From positions 992,001 through 1,056,000 of the forward strand of contig NC_035792.1 of NCBI RefSeq assembly GCF_001653235.2: a DNA stretch of 64,000 nucleotides, given 5' to 3'. Both the position numbers and the translations under genes were made by a program. The stretch's first letter is position 1. Every line of letters begins with the position of its first letter. Of the stretch, positions 1 through 12,991 are shown one piece after another. Below the pieces are notes generated by a model. It had not been told where the DNA came from, did not search any database, and saw only the letters and a program-made list of their open reading frames with translations. This DNA comes from Pochonia chlamydosporia 170. Lineage: Eukaryota; Ascomycota; Sordariomycetes; Hypocreales; Clavicipitaceae.

Positions 1-73
1 TACGCTCCTTAGCGGTGAGAGTGCGAGCTTTGCCTCCGTCGGGTCCAATGATGTAACCGTATTTTTTACAATG
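1..73 (-). CDS. Possible partial exon running off the left edge
   Basis: On the minus strand a pyrimidine-poor but usable acceptor (GATGACAG) ends at about position 74 and is followed by an open frame to the window edge reading ...KKYGYIIGPDGGKARTLTA... . The composition looks like coding sequence, but a second minus frame starting at an ATG near 85 is open over the same bases. I do not recognise the protein. The rest would lie to the left of the window. Confidence 0.15.
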
Positions 74-3000
74 ACTTCTGTCATCGCAGGTGACAAGATC
101 TCAACATTGTCGGCTGACTAGAAGAAAATGGTCTGTGCTCCTTGCGCGGAAAAATAATCGTCGGAGAGGGCTTACTGTACTTTGCATCCCTAGAGTAATT
201 GAAACGCGGGTAGAAGGACGGTGACATCTTTCTTCACTGATTGAGCCGCAGTCCGTAGCCTTAAGGACAAATGTAGGGAGGATTTGCGCTACCCCTCCCT
301 GGTCTCTCGTCTGTCTTTACAATTGTTTCCTTGTACCATCTCAGCGATTGTGTGACGTTGTCTTGACAGACGCACGTCGTCGGTCGGTTTCAAGATCTTC
401 TCACTCAAAATCCTGAGCGGGTGTAGCAGTCGACGATGCTGGCACGCATTGGCCACCAAGCTCTTCTGACCCGTATCACTCGAAACGGTTAGGTGGCGGG
501 TTCCATGTCTCTTCTCTCTGATACACGTATGCCCCGTGGAAGAAAATGCCTTGCTCGCTGTTCCCGGCCATGTGGTAAAAACGAAACCTCTCCACGCCAT
601 GCAGCAAGCCACCCTGAGATTTCACGCCACCATTATTTTCTGCTGCCTGATCTGGTCAGTCACCAGGATATATCATCCAATGAGGTGACCTGGCGTATGC
701 GCAAATGTCGTAGCACAAACGGCAGTGATGCAGCCTCCCGGCAATTGGCAAGGGTTCAGCCATGGATGGAACCTGCTCTGGTTGGATACCACAAGAGCCA
801 AGATGCGCCTCGAGTTCAATATGAATTTGGTCTGATGCTGGGACGGACTTCGCCTTGGTGCAGGAAGCGACTGCTACTCTCTTCTCTCTCTTCACTACCA
901 AATATTCCCGCATTTCGAGCACCGCTAGTCGCGCGAGAGATGGCAGGCCAATGGTGCAGGAGTTTTCAGGTCTGTTGAAAGGTCCCGAGCTGGACTGGCA
1001 TTTGCAAAAGTCATAGGAGAAGTGGAGGTGTGGACATGCCTCCGAATGGCAAGAAAAATGAGTGATTGTACTGCGCAGTACGGTGATTACGAGGTGTTGA
1101 TCTGGAAAGTTGAGACCAGACTCTAGATGGCTCATTGAAAGAATGGCATGATAATTTGAGACTGGAGCCGCAAGCAGCGGTGCAGAAGCGACTCGCCAGT
1201 TGCTCAAGAGGTCTGGCCGTGCCTTCTTCTTCTCCTCTTCAGTTGTTCGCTTTTGGAACGCCACGTGATGCTCGTCTCTTTCCTGACTAAATTTGACAAA
1301 ACTGAACCCCTACTTGGTTGGGGATTTGCAGAAACAAACACACAGATCACGTCGTTGGTCTCTTTCATCTCTTTTTATGTACAGTACAGTACATACAGGC
1401 GATGACCGAGAAATTGAGATTGTCGCAGATGGGGCACCAGACGTCACAAGAGCACCAACTGTAGCCACGGATCAGCCAAATGACGACTTTACCAGCCCTG
1501 TCAAAGCCCAATGTCCGCTTGGGCAAGTCTGTTGATGGAATATAGATGCCTCCACGGCTCCGAGAGTTGTTCTTCGTTTCAGAGTCAAGTACTCATAAAC
1601 AATGCGCCGCACCCGCAATAAACCCCCAGCCTATTGAAGCATTTAGTGCACGAGAGGGACCCGTTCTGCAGTCAAGTTTCCCAACTCTCGCCAAGCATCT
1701 CTGGCACATTGACGCGAGCGCCACATTCCAGGACGCCAACGGGTTGCTGCGGAGTCCGTGGTCTACGCTAACCAGAATGCATTGTCGAGATAATCGCATT
1801 CATGCGGTTCTAAACAAAGCTATGTCTAGCTTGTATCAATGGGTTTCCCCAGGGACTGCATCTAGCTAGCGGCAACACGACAATCGCCCTCACCATGCAC
1901 GTCAAGCAAAGCCAAAAATATCACAGACTGCGGCATCCTAGTTAGTCATGGCTTTGTTTTCGGCATTTCTCTGCCCAGCATGTGGTCAAATTGAGCTGCA
2001 CAATGCCATCAAGATGAAGCGTCAGTGTCTCTCTGCCCGCTACGATACCGACAACTCTTGCTAGACCCAACAGCACTGTCTGACCAACAATCAAAATCTA
2101 GGCACCAAGGCCGTCCATTATCTCCATTCTTGAGCCAGCCGGCAAACCCGCGACAGGCTCACATTTACTTTCAGCAGACTAAAACTCGAATCACTTACAG
2201 AAGTTTGGCCAATGCTTCTTACACTCACACATCAGCTAATTCAGTTCTGGTCCACCGTCTGTCCCTTGCTAACTAGTGTAGTGGATAGGAGTCCTTGCTC
2301 AATGTCCACATGTTTGCTGGGTCCAACGGAATGTTCGAACCACGGACCGTCTCACCGGAAACACCGGTGCCTGGCGATGGGAATTCTGGTGCCTACTGCT
2401 ACCGCTCATAACATGGTTCCATCTGAAATCTGCATCAGTACGATATGCCATTTTTCTTTCTGCTACACCCCAAAGAGACTATCTGCATGCGCCTAATGCA
2501 GTACTTGCGCTAAGCTATGACTCCTGCAGCTCAGGAGCAGGTCGTCTGAGCTGCAGGTCGTGATGCAATTCCTCAAATGGCCAAGGACCCGCCATGCGAA
2601 GATAGACTCAGAACATAACCCGACAGCGAGAGTTTCTGGCTTGATCCTAGGCCTTCAAGGTCATGGCATCCAATGTTGCATCTGTACTTTACGTGTGTCT
2701 CACGATGTAGCAGCACGGCAAGTGCCAGAGGAGATGACGTGGTCGACTGGCATGATATTCCGCCATATCTGTCTAATGAAAAGCCCATTGTCTCCCAAAA
2801 CTCTTTCAAGGGATAATTTCAAACATTTCTCTCCTAACTTGTACGCATGCCGAACAAATTTCGACTTTTGGGGCTCAGCATGAGATAATCAACAGGTCAT
2901 AAGAAAGATCAGCATCTTACTTCATCTAGGTTCATTACTAGCAATGGACATGCGCTGAGGAAGTAGGAATGCTGAGATCTAAACTCAATCCATCTAATTA

Positions 3001-4275
3001 GTTGTCTCTATGCCATTATTTGTTTCGTTAGAGCTTGTCGTGGTAATCGTACTAGGTAAGGCGCAGCTGAGTAGTCATCTTGTGAGCGGCTTCCTTGGAC
3101 TACACTCGCTCGCGGCCCTTCAAACAAATGCAAAGAGAAGTATATTTGAGGGAACACTCTTGTGGCCACATGAAAGAGCTTCATGGAAAGAACTTCCATA
3201 ATGGGAGTGGGAAGAGATAATGGGTCATATGAGAAACACAAGACGGAGCTTCGGAGTTGATTTCGCCGAGACCAAGCTGGAAATCCTTCAAAAAAAAAAA
3301 AAAAAACAGGGGAATTCTAGGCATAAGTAAGTTCTATTGATAGGAGCACGTACATGTTGCATGAATGGGATGATGAGTTGCACGAATCGTTGGCCATGGA
3401 GATGATTGTGGTCACATATATGCGACACACCTCAACAGTCATTATTTGCACTCTTACCAGCTGCGCATCTGACATTTTATGACTTTAAGCCGTTTAGCAA
3501 TCTCCGCATTTTGGTAAGAGTGAACTAAAGACTGATACAGATTGGAGCTCATCATGGGCCTTGTGGCAAACCCAAGACCAGGCGAATGCCAAACCCCTTC
3601 GAGTACGTACGGCGAAACGGAAGTGGAAGTTGTTTAGTTGGGGAAATAGTGTGGAGACTAGTAAAGTTTACAGTACGACTGATCAGGAACTAGATGAGCA
3701 TACCGGCATATGGCTCTGCTATGGGACTCTCATGGGAGTGTTCGAAACAGCAGATCGAACCACTGCGCACGAGAATACCTCCCGCGAAGTGCAACGACGA
3801 TAGCGCTTGTCTTTCTGGCGTGTCATACAGAATCAGAAATCGGAGAACACAACAACATGCAACTTGCAACAATGAGCAGTCTGTCAATCAAATTTTAGTC
3901 CAGCGCAAAAGCCACACATTTGCCCATCCGAGCTGTGTGATGTGGGATGTCCAAATGGACTGCACCAAAACATGACACCATGGGGGCGAGAAGAGAAAGA
4001 CAATCCTAAAATATAAGGTTACGCAGCATGCATATCAGAGGAGATACAAAAGAGTGTTGAATCTGTGTTCCAATATGTGGCGAGCTTCGGGTCAGCGGGT
4101 GTGATCTCAAACCCGAAACATAACGCCTGGTGGAAATAGGCACGGCTATAACTACCGAGCAAGAGAAATAAAGCAAAAGGGAAAACTCGCAACCCCCAGC
4201 CTTCCGAAATTTACTCAAGCCGGTAACCACTCTCTGAGTTATCTAAAGACTATCATCCGCCCTTTATCAGCCAAC
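1..4275. other. Intergenic, no supported gene
   Basis: I see no recognisable protein in these 4.3 kb. Open frames are short, mutually overlapping on both strands and show no family motif. The longest (656-1264, minus, about 200 codons; 493-978, plus, about 160 codons) overlap each other and look like chance frames. A 17-base A homopolymer lies at 3290-3306. At 2330-2350 a GTTCGAACC string resembles a tRNA B box, but no cloverleaf can be folded around it. Confidence 0.5.
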
Positions 4276-4776
4276 ATGTCTGGAGGCAAAAGTCCTCCGC
4301 TTACAGTCATCACGAAGCCTCTTTCGAGAGTTACTCGTGATCTCAACACCGTGGAGCCGATTAGCTACAGCGACACATTCACAATAACCGGCCTACAGGG
4401 GGAACCTGAACAAGCGCCCGCCGAAGAGTGGGCTCGCGCAGTCCTAGGCAATGTGCCAAACTTGGCAGAGAACGTCATTTGGTCTGGTCTGCTCCGGTTC
4501 AAGCTGCATCGTCAAGTGTCCCAAAACACAGTCGCTGGCTGGCAGATTGGCGGTCGCGGCGGCGATAAATGGGTCCGTCTCGAAAATAGCTCGTGGTTAA
4601 TGGATGCGAACATTTTGGTGTCCAAGGATCAAGGACAAGAGGTTTCATTCTCGACATTATTACGGTACAAGTCTCTTGCCGGTCGACTCGTATGGTCTGT
4701 TTTAGGGGTTGTGCATCGATGGGTTTTGCCAAGATTACTACGCGCTGGCGCTCGAAAACTTCAAAAGGATGAATAA
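4276..4776 (+). CDS. Intronless DUF2867-like protein
   Basis: A single exon of 166 residues. The core has an order I associate with DUF2867/polyketide-cyclase-like proteins, which are common in actinobacteria: WARAVLGNVPNLAENVIW around residues 53-70, then AGWQIGGRGGDKWVRLE near residues 91-107, and a C-terminal VHRWVLPRLLRAGARK. There is no signal peptide; a hydrophobic patch near residues 135-150 could be a membrane-facing helix. The ATG at 4276 is the first in frame and the stop is followed by A/T-rich DNA. The lack of an intron and the bacterial flavour fit an old transfer, but they do not prove it. The biochemical role is unknown. The family name is from recall of the sequence pattern, not from a search. 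Confidence 0.7.
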   Translation: MSGGKSPPLTVITKPLSRVTRDLNTVEPISYSDTFTITGLQGEPEQAPAEEWARAVLGNVPNLAENVIWSGLLRFKLHRQVSQNTVAGWQIGGRGGDKWVRLENSSWLMDANILVSKDQGQEVSFSTLLRYKSLAGRLVWSVLGVVHRWVLPRLLRAGARKLQKDE

Positions 4777-6134
4777 GCCTAAAATGGTAATTTTTGGTTG
4801 TCGCAGTACTCTGCTCTGTATTATTTGAGAAAATACCGTCGAACCAGCCACGATCGGTGTATCTCCAATCTCAACTGCCAGTGTTGGCTAAAACACCACG
4901 CAAAAACGTCCGTCTGATCTAGAACAGTGTGTTCTAGAAGACACAAAAGTGCACCATCCACGAATGAGTCAGTCAGATCACTGCCCTTATCTCTCGTGAT
5001 CAGCATCAGCATTTCTCAAGACATACAGTCGTCAATATTGCAGTACGCATGCGTTGATGATCACAACCACAATCAGCCTCGTTTAAGCCATCATCACAAT
5101 CTCGATTAGGAAGGCTAGCATTGAATATACCTCAAGGCAAGCTGTTTGTTATCCAGCGAAGCGAGTACATCTTCCCGACCAATAAATCAAGCTCGATCGT
5201 TGCATTCCCAGAATAGGCCGTTCCAGATGCAGCAGGTGGAAACACTCAATGGTCGATCAACCGTCACATCATCATTATTCTCGGCACAATCGGCAGTCAA
5301 GCCGTTGTGTGACACGAATCACCGAATCTCTCTTGCATAGCTTGGCGATCGCTCCGGGCAATGGCCGAGTCGTTTGCACACTAATGCCAAGAATAAATTG
5401 CTCATTTGGCCATGGTGCCCCTACGCATTTAGCTCTGGCATTAAGAATAAATGAAGCTTATGGTTATGCCCCAGATTTGTCAAACCATAAAGTTGTTCTA
5501 AATTTGGCAACTACTCAACTCCTTTGTAATGGCCTTTTCATTGGATGGCAAAACATGGAGATCATCTGCATAAATTTCACACCGCCGACATCAAACCGCC
5601 ACGTCTTATGAAACCACGGTTCCCAGATATACTCTTCACAACCCAACCGTGGTCGGCGTTGGTACAAATAGGTAGGTGGCATCGCGTAACGCTACCATGA
5701 GAGGCGCGTGCACAAATTTGAGATGGAATATTGCGACCTCGAATGCATGTATCTGCGAGGCACAGAACCCACACAAACTTGGTTAGATGGCTGTGACATA
5801 TCTTGGCATCGCTATCGCAGCGTGTCTCTATACCTTCCCAATACAACCTTCGTATCCGAAGCTATCGTGACCTTTGTTCAGTGTTGGACGAAAGTTCCTG
5901 GGGGTCATGAGCAATGAGGCAGGTAACTTGGGACCTCTCGGCCGAGGGCCATGCGGGACAGAGTGAAAGCCGAAAGATATGATTCTGGGGATGGCGGCAT
6001 TCAACGTCCAACTGGCTTGGGTATATATTTATCGCCATCCCGTTGTATAAATTGTGTCGTTTTGTTGCGATACGTAAAGACCAGTGAGCCCAACTCTACC
6101 ATCTGGTCTCTTTCGGCATTCAGTATCAATAAAC
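4777..6134. other. Intergenic, with the fungalysin promoter at its right end
   Basis: There is no gene I can support. Open frames below 125 codons overlap on both strands without motifs. The right-hand 120 bases form the promoter of the metalloprotease gene. Confidence 0.5.
6021..6031 (+). promoter_or_regulatory. TATA box of the fungalysin gene
   Basis: GTATATATTTA lies about 105 bases upstream of the ATG at 6135. A second A/T stretch (TATAAA) follows at about 6046. A strong TATA box suits a regulated secreted-protease gene. Confidence 0.5.
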
Positions 6135-8163
6135 ATGGTCAATTCCTTGCTTCTTGCTGGCCTTGCTGGCTTTGCTGGCACTGCCCAGGCCCATCCTCAT
6201 ATTCTTCCCTCCGAAAACACGGGGTTAGTTAGCCGCAAGGTTGATCTGAACCAGTTTCGCATGGCCGAGACCGGCAACTATGTCGCAGCTCACAAGGTAC
6301 AATCCGATGTACATATTGCCCAAATCAGCAAGCGGGCTAGCTATCTTGATACGGCCAAGGAGCTGGTAAAGGCGGTTGCTCCAGACGCCGAGTACCGTGT
6401 TGTCGAGGACCACTATGTTGGTTCTGACGGTGTTGCCCACGTCTACTTTAAGCAAACACTTCACGGAATCGACATTGACAACGGCGATCTCAACGTAAAC
6501 GTACGTATAATCTACTTCACCCCACAGCTATCTCTCACTAACAAGCACTAGGTCGGCAAGGATGGCAAAGTCTTTTCCTACGGCAGCAGCTTCTTCAAGG
6601 GCACCAAGCCAAAGGACAGCCCCTTCACCAAGCGCAGCTACTCCGACCCTGCTGCCGCTCTCAACGGCGTCATCAAGAAGCTCGGCCTCAAAATTACCAC
6701 CAAAGACATCAAAGTTGAAGCCAAAGAAGGCAAGGAGAACTTCGTCCTTACCGGTACCACCGGTGCCGTGAGCCATCCCAAGGCCAAGCTAGTGTATCTT
6801 CGCAAGAAAAACGGCGACCTAGCACTCACCTGGCGAGTGGAAACTGACGTCCGTGATAACTGGCTGCTGAGCTACGTCGACGCCTACCAATCTGAGACGA
6901 TTCACAACGTCGTCGACTACGTATCCGACCTCGCAACATACCAGGTTTTCCCATGGACGATCAACGATCCCACCGAAGGTGGGCAGACAGTCATCAAGGA
7001 CCCCTGGAACACCGCCGCCTCCCCGTTTACATGGTTAGGCGACGGAGAGAACAACTACACCACCACCCGTGGCAACAATGCCATTGCGCAGGACAATCCC
7101 AGCGGCGGAGACGACTACGAGAACAACTACCGCCCCGACAGCCCCGACGACAAGTTCGAGTATCCGTGGGATGCTTCGGAGACCGACCCCACGAAGTACA
7201 AGGACGCATCCATCACGCAGCTCTTCTACACGGCAAACAAGTACCACGACTTGCTCTACGTCCTTGGCTTCGACGAAAAAGCCGGCAATTTCCAACAAAA
7301 CAACAACGGCAAGGGCGGCCAAGGCAACGACTTTGTAGTCCTGTTCTCGCAAGACGGCGGCGGTACCAACAACGCCAACTTTGCGACACCCCCAGACGGC
7401 CAGTCCGGCGTCATGAGGATGTATCTCTGGGATGTGGTGCAACCCCAACGAGACGGGTGCCTTGACGCCAACGTTATTCTGCATGAGTACACTCACGGCT
7501 GTAAGTCCCATCCCCCTTCACTATTTGAAGTATGCACATCTAACTATCTCAGTGTCCACTCGTCTTACAGGCGGCCCCGGCAACTCAGGGTGTCTCGATG
7601 GCCTCGAATCAGGCGGCATGGGCGAAGGCTGGTCCGACTTCATGGCCACAGCCATCCGTCTCAAGACAAACGACACCCGAAACACGGACTACACCATCGG
7701 AGCGTGGGTCGACAACAACCCCAAAGGCATCCGCGAGTATCCCTACTCGACCAACATGAAGACCAACCCCATGACGTACGGCACCGTCAACAAGCAGAAC
7801 GAGGTGCACGCCATCGGAACAGTCTGGTGCACTGTCCTCTACGAAGCGATCTGGAACCTCATCGACAAGCATGGCATCACGGCAGGCGACTTTCCCGAAT
7901 TTGATGGCGCGGGTGTGCCCAAGGATGGGCGGTATCTCGCCATGAAGATTGTCATGGGGGGCATGGCCCTGCAGCCGTGTAATCCGAATATGGTGTCTGC
8001 TAGGGATGCGATCATCGATGCGGACAAGGCGCTTACGAAGGGTGCTAATGCGTGTGAGTTGTGGAAGGCGTTTGCGAAGAGGGGTCTTGGGCAGAAGGCC
8101 AAGTTTGGGGAGCGGAAGAGGACGGAGGACTTTACTGTTCCGGCTGGGGTTTGCAAGTCGTGA
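6135..8163 (+). CDS. Fungalysin, secreted M36 zinc metalloprotease
   Basis: Three exons, 6135-6500, 6552-7500 and 7553-8163, give 641 residues, the usual fungalysin length. Residues 1-19 are a signal peptide ending AQA. A propeptide (FTP-like, about residues 20-240) precedes the catalytic domain. Intron 2 (7501-7552) splits the metal site: splicing restores HEYTHGLSTRLTGG, with the HExxH zinc histidines and catalytic Glu at the end of exon 2. The third ligand is Glu in [10 protein letters not shown] just downstream. The ATG at 6135 is chosen over the upstream in-frame ATG-like codon at 6084 because it starts the signal peptide directly. Family members are secreted as zymogens and degrade elastin, keratin or collagen-like proteins, often in pathogenic or saprotrophic nutrition. 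There are no missing key residues. Confidence 0.96.
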
Positions 8164-9261
8164 GGGTTGCTCAGTTTGGGGGATGAGGTGTAGTTGGAGT
8201 TTTTGGTGTGGTTTGTGAGGGTATGGAGGTTTGTTTCTTGTATTTAGTTGGATTTGCAGAGTGTGACCTCGTATATATTGATGGTACGTAAGTTCAGTGC
8301 CGTGCGTTGGTTATTTGTCGTTGCAGCGTGATCTTGCCTAGTGGTATCACTGATATTGAAGAATGCAGCTACGCGTTTTGTTGCAGAGAAGTTATTGTTC
8401 CCGTTGGGTTACCTAGTACTAACCCATACAGTAGCGTTCCGCTTGATAGACTACATCTTACTGGGGTCACTGCCTATCGACACAGCTCAAGTGAAGGACA
8501 TATCACCCCAAAGCACGAAATATGTGCCTTGCTGGCCATTTCTATAAGATTACAGCGCAAACTCCATCTCACTGTGTTACATTGCGTTGCAGTGCCGCAT
8601 CACGTTGGACTCCGTTTGTTTAACATGGCGTCTCGTCTTAACAAGGCCATGGCTGCCGACCAGAAAGGATGAGTCTCACCTGAAGCTTTACATACTGTAC
8701 AGGCGTGACTGATCGTCAGCTACGCATCGTGATACTGGACCGCCTACCACTCCGGTGAGCGTGCTCGCACACTTCCATTCACACGTAAAAAGCTCCGGAT
8801 GCATGAACGAAACACGATGTGTCACACGAGTTTGCCACTGACACTGCACGCATTTCCAATTGCCCCGGTCATTACTGCCCTGCCCATAAAAATGGCCGAC
8901 GTCAATGTACAAAAGTCGTTCTGGCACGGGCTACCCTAGCCACATTGTGGCTGCCTCACCGTGCTACACACTGTTTTGTATGTAGAATCGAGGGACGATG
9001 TCGCCTGGTATTACTATTATCCGAGTTTCTACCGTTGCATCGACCTGTGTTTGATGCCCTCAGCCCAAGAGGAAGTGGCGGCTGTGGCCCTGCACGAGGC
9101 TTCGTTTCTCCTGGCCTTGCAGCCAACCCCGCAGAGGCACCAATCCAGGACGTTTGCGTTAATGTGAAATCGTCCGGTTTTCAACAGACTGAAACTTCGC
9201 CTGTAAATGAGCTACCCAGGTCGTGCGTCACTGTTACAACGTCTACCTGTCTCTCCAGACA
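8164..9261. other. Intergenic between fungalysin and the NLR gene
   Basis: The G/T-rich 3' flank of the protease gene (to about 8280) is followed by unremarkable sequence containing the NLR promoter. No gene or clear core promoter element was seen. Confidence 0.5.
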
Positions 9262-12200
9262 ATGGTCCGACGACCGTCTAGCCGAGATGACTTCCGCTTC
9301 GCCATCATCTGTGCACTGCCACTTGAGTATGATGCTGTCTACGACTCTTTCGATGAAGTTTGGACAGACCATGATTATGGAAAGGCTGCCGGCGACCCTA
9401 ACCGTTATCTCACGGGATGTATGGGAAACCTTCCTGTCGTCCTCGTTCTCTTGCCAGGGATGGGGAAAGTTGATGCCGCGAGCGCTACAGCAAGTTTGCG
9501 CTCCAGCTATAACAATTTGAGTGTTGCTTTTGTCGTTGGAGTCTGCGGTTCTATCCCAAAACTCCAGGATGGAACTGAGGTGCTGCTTGGTGACGTTATT
9601 ATTAGCAAATACGTGGTTCGTTATGACTTTGGTCGCCAGTATAGGAACGGGTTCGAGCCAAAGATAACGATCGAGGACACACTCGGTAGACCAAACAAAG
9701 AAACCCGGATATTGAGTGCTCTACTTGAGACTCGCTTCGGCCGGGGTGATTTGGAAAACAACGTCATGAAACATTTACACCAGCTTCAGGCAAAGATGAA
9801 GGAAACCAAGTCCAGCGGCATATATGACTATCTTGGGACAGCACATGATAAACTTTTCGACCCAGCGTACCGCCATAAACACCACGACACAGTAGCGTGT
9901 GATGTCTGCCGTGCCTGCCGCAACGATGCTGACCCAGTGTGTGAGATTGCGCGTGAAGCGAAATGCGCAGAGCTTGGATGCGGCGATGTCGAGCCTGTTC
10001 GAGACCGGTTCACGCAGCGGCAAGGAGCGGAACAAGGAGGCAGTGCTGACATCCCAGCACCTGCTATTCACGTTGGAGGAATTGGTTCTGCAGACACTGT
10101 GATGAAATCAGGGAAGGTACGTGACCAAATTGCCAGGAGAGACGGAGTTATAGCCTTTGAAATGGAGGGAGCAGGTGTGTGGGATGAGCTTCCATCGTGC
10201 ATTATCGTGAAGGGTGTATGCGACTACGCCGATTCGCACAAGCCAAAGGGATGGCAGCACTACGCCGCGGCAACGGCGGCATCGACAGCGAAAGCCATGT
10301 TGAAGAGCCATTTTGAAGACAAGCAGATGAGAGGACAGACACAGTGTTAGTTCATTCTTTGTGTGCAGTGCATCTTCTACGTCCGCGACAAACGGGAGCA
10401 TCGCGCTTGCAGGTCACTTTCCAAATCTCAGCAGCGTGGCTATTAACCCTCCAGAATGTTAACATCCTATAAGTTCATGGGAAGACTTCAAGTCTGTCAG
10501 GGCTGTCAGGCTAATTCTCCATCTAGCAGACCACCCCGAAACGCCGCCGAAGCCATACTCCACCGTTCCTTTCCGAAGCGACCCCGATTTTGTCGATCGT
10601 GACGACCTTCTCTCGCAGGTCGACCAACGATGCTCACAGCCCGCCGGGAGAGCAGCGCTTGTCGGGCTGGGAGGTGTGGGAAAGTCTCAACTGGCCATTG
10701 AATATGCTCACCGTACCAGAGATCGCTCCCCGGATACGTGGGTTTTCTGGGTGCACGCAAGCAACGCGGCTCGATTCGAGCAAGGCTATCAAGACATCGC
10801 AGATGTGGTCAAGATTGCAGGACGGAAGGATCCGAAGTTTGACATATTCAAGCTGGTGCATGATTGGCTTCGCGCGAGCGAGAGACAGTGGCTGATGATT
10901 CTGGATAATGTCGATGATGCTGGCTTCCTTGTCAATCATCAGCCAGTCAAGCCTAGCGGGTCCAGCGACTCCAGCAGCCAAGTTGCTCGACCGCTTCGAG
11001 AATACCTTCCCCAAAGTCAGAATGGGTCAATTTTGGTGACAACGCGGTATCGAGAGGCGGCGAGGAAGCTCGTGGATATGAACGACATTATCTCCGTCAA
11101 CCCCATGAACGAAACAAACGGCGCTGAGCTCCTGAGAAAGAAACTCGGGTTGAGCGTGTCTAAAGACGACAAATATACCACAGAACTGGTGACAGCGCTG
11201 GATTTCATGCCGCTAGCCATTGTTCAGGCAGGCGCATATATTTCTAAACGGGTGCCGCGATACTCGGTGCGGCAATACATCGAAGAGTTCCAAAGGAGCG
11301 ATCGAAAGAAGTCAAGTCTCTTGAACTACGAAGTGGAACAGCTCCGCAGAGATAGCGAAGCCAAGAACTCCATCATCATCACCTGGCAGATATCCTTCGA
11401 TTACATCCGTCAGACGCGGCAGTCTGCCGCAAATCTCCTGTCACTCATGAGCTTTTTTGATTCACAGGGCATACCAGAGGCACTGGTTCGAGATCAGCCC
11501 GACGAAGCGGAAGACGAGAGACATGGTGACGAAGAGGACAATCGAGAGGACAGCGACAAAGAAAAGGATTCAGAGTTGAGTCAGGATGATGGATTTGAAG
11601 ACGACGTGCGATTGCTGAGGGACTTTTCTTTCGTTTCGTTGACCGCGGATCCGACAATCTTCCAGATGCATAAGCTTGTGCAGCTAGCTACGAAGAAGTG
11701 GCTAGAGGCGAGCAAGCAACTGGAGAGATGGAAGCAGCAATATATCCGAAATCTCTGCATCAAGCTCCCGACTGGCGAATACGAGCACTGGGGCCAATGG
11801 CGGGTCCTGTATCCACATGCCAAGGCGGCATTAAACCAACAACCAGAAGGCTTAGTACCTCAAACAGAGTGGAGTACTGTTCTATATCGAGCAGCGTGGT
11901 ATGCTTGGATGATTGGGAATGCTGGTGATGCGGAGAAGCTAGCGCTGCCATCGCTCAGGCTTAGAATGTGTGTATTAGGCGACGATGACACTGACGCAAT
12001 TGATTGCATGACGATGTTAGGTCACGCATATAGAGACATGGGTCGGTGGAATGAGGCCGAGCAGATGGAAGTGCAGGCGATGGAGATTAGAAAGAGAGTG
12101 CTTGGCCAGGACCATCCACACACGCTGAGCAGCATGAATAACCTAGCATCAACGTACTCAAATCAAGGACGATGGAAGGAGGCCGAGCAGCTGCAGGTGC

Positions 12201-12991
12201 AAGTGATGGAAACTCGCAAGAGGGTGCTTGGCCAGGACCATCCACACACGCTGAGCAGCATGAATAACCTAGCATCGACGTACAGCTATCAAGGGCGATG
12301 GAAGGAAGCCGAGCAGCTGGGGGTGCAAGTAATGGAAACTCACAAAAGAGTGCTTGGCGATGACCATCCTTCTACGCTGACCAGCATGAATATCCTAGCA
12401 TTAACGTATATGTGTCAAGGACGATGGAAGGAGGCCGAGCAGCTAGAGTTGCAAGCGCTGGAGACAAGCAAGAAAGTGCTTACCCAGGACCATCCAGACA
12501 TTCTAACCAGCATGAGCAACCTAGCATCGACGTACAGCTATCAAGGGCGATGGAAGGAGGCCGAGCAGCTGGAGTTGCAAGTAATAGAGACACGCAAGAG
12601 AGTGCTTAGCCAGAACCATCCAGATACGCTAAGCAGTATAAATAACCTGGCATCGACGTATATGTGTCAAGGACGATGGAAGGAGGCAGAGGACATGCAC
12701 CGGGTTGCGTTGGCGGAGAGGGAGAAGATGCTTGGACCTGACCATCCTAACACGCTGGAGAGCGTATACTGGCTTGCACGTCTCTCAGAGGTACTCCGGT
12801 GTTACCAAGAGGCAACACATCTGTACCGAAGAGCATGCTCCGGATTCGAAAGTCGGCTAGGAGCGTCTCATTCAACAACTATAGCCTGTCGAAAGGACTT
12901 TACTTCGATGCTGTCGGTAACATCTCATAATACAAATCTCAGTGGCTTATCAGTCGCACTGCAACGGGATGAAGAAGAAAGTAATAGTTGA
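9262..12991 (+). CDS. PNP/NB-ARC/TPR NLR-type receptor
   Basis: Two exons, 9262-10345 and 10530-12991, give 1181 residues. The 184-bp intron starts GTTAGT and ends CTAGCAG; splicing restores the conserved linker ...STVPFRSDPDFVDR before the ATPase. Residues 10-350 form a purine-nucleoside-phosphorylase (PNP_UDP) domain (FAIICALPLEYDAV; FVVGVCGSIP; FEMEGAGVWDELP; VKGVCDYADSHKPKGW) with a Cys-rich insert at about residues 213-243. An NB-ARC ATPase follows: P-loop GLGGVGKSQLA (Lys413), Walker B WLMILDNVDD (about 482-491) and a GLPL-like DFMPLAIVQAG. An acidic insert lies near residues 685-720. Six kinesin-light-chain-type TPR units of 42 residues cover residues 866-1117, followed by a degenerate seventh. 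Such NLRs act in fungal heterokaryon incompatibility or innate-immunity-like responses; the PNP domain is the presumed effector and the TPRs the sensor. The ligand is unknown. Confidence 0.93.
12041..12796 (+). repeat. Six tandem 126-bp TPR-coding repeats
   Basis: Six units of exactly 126 bp (42 codons) start at 12041, 12167, 12293, 12419, 12545 and 12671. Each begins GRWxEAEq and carries L-x-Q-x-HPxTLxSMNNLAsTY. Units 1 and 2 share an uninterrupted 53-bp block (12098-12150 and 12224-12276). The closeness at nucleotide level, with a divergent last unit, indicates recent unit duplication or gene conversion rather than old repeats held by selection. Confidence 0.95.

Noticed and set aside
656..1264. 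202-codon minus-strand open frame near the left end
   Set aside because: It overlaps a 161-codon frame on the other strand, has no motif, and its composition is not protein-like. Likely chance.
2276..2420. Possible tRNA around a GTTCGAACC string
   Set aside because: The T-stem bases do not pair on either strand, and no A box at a proper distance gives a cloverleaf.
6953..7511. Long shadow frames inside the fungalysin and mucin genes
   Set aside because: They are antisense or shifted frames of G/C-biased third positions, with no motif.
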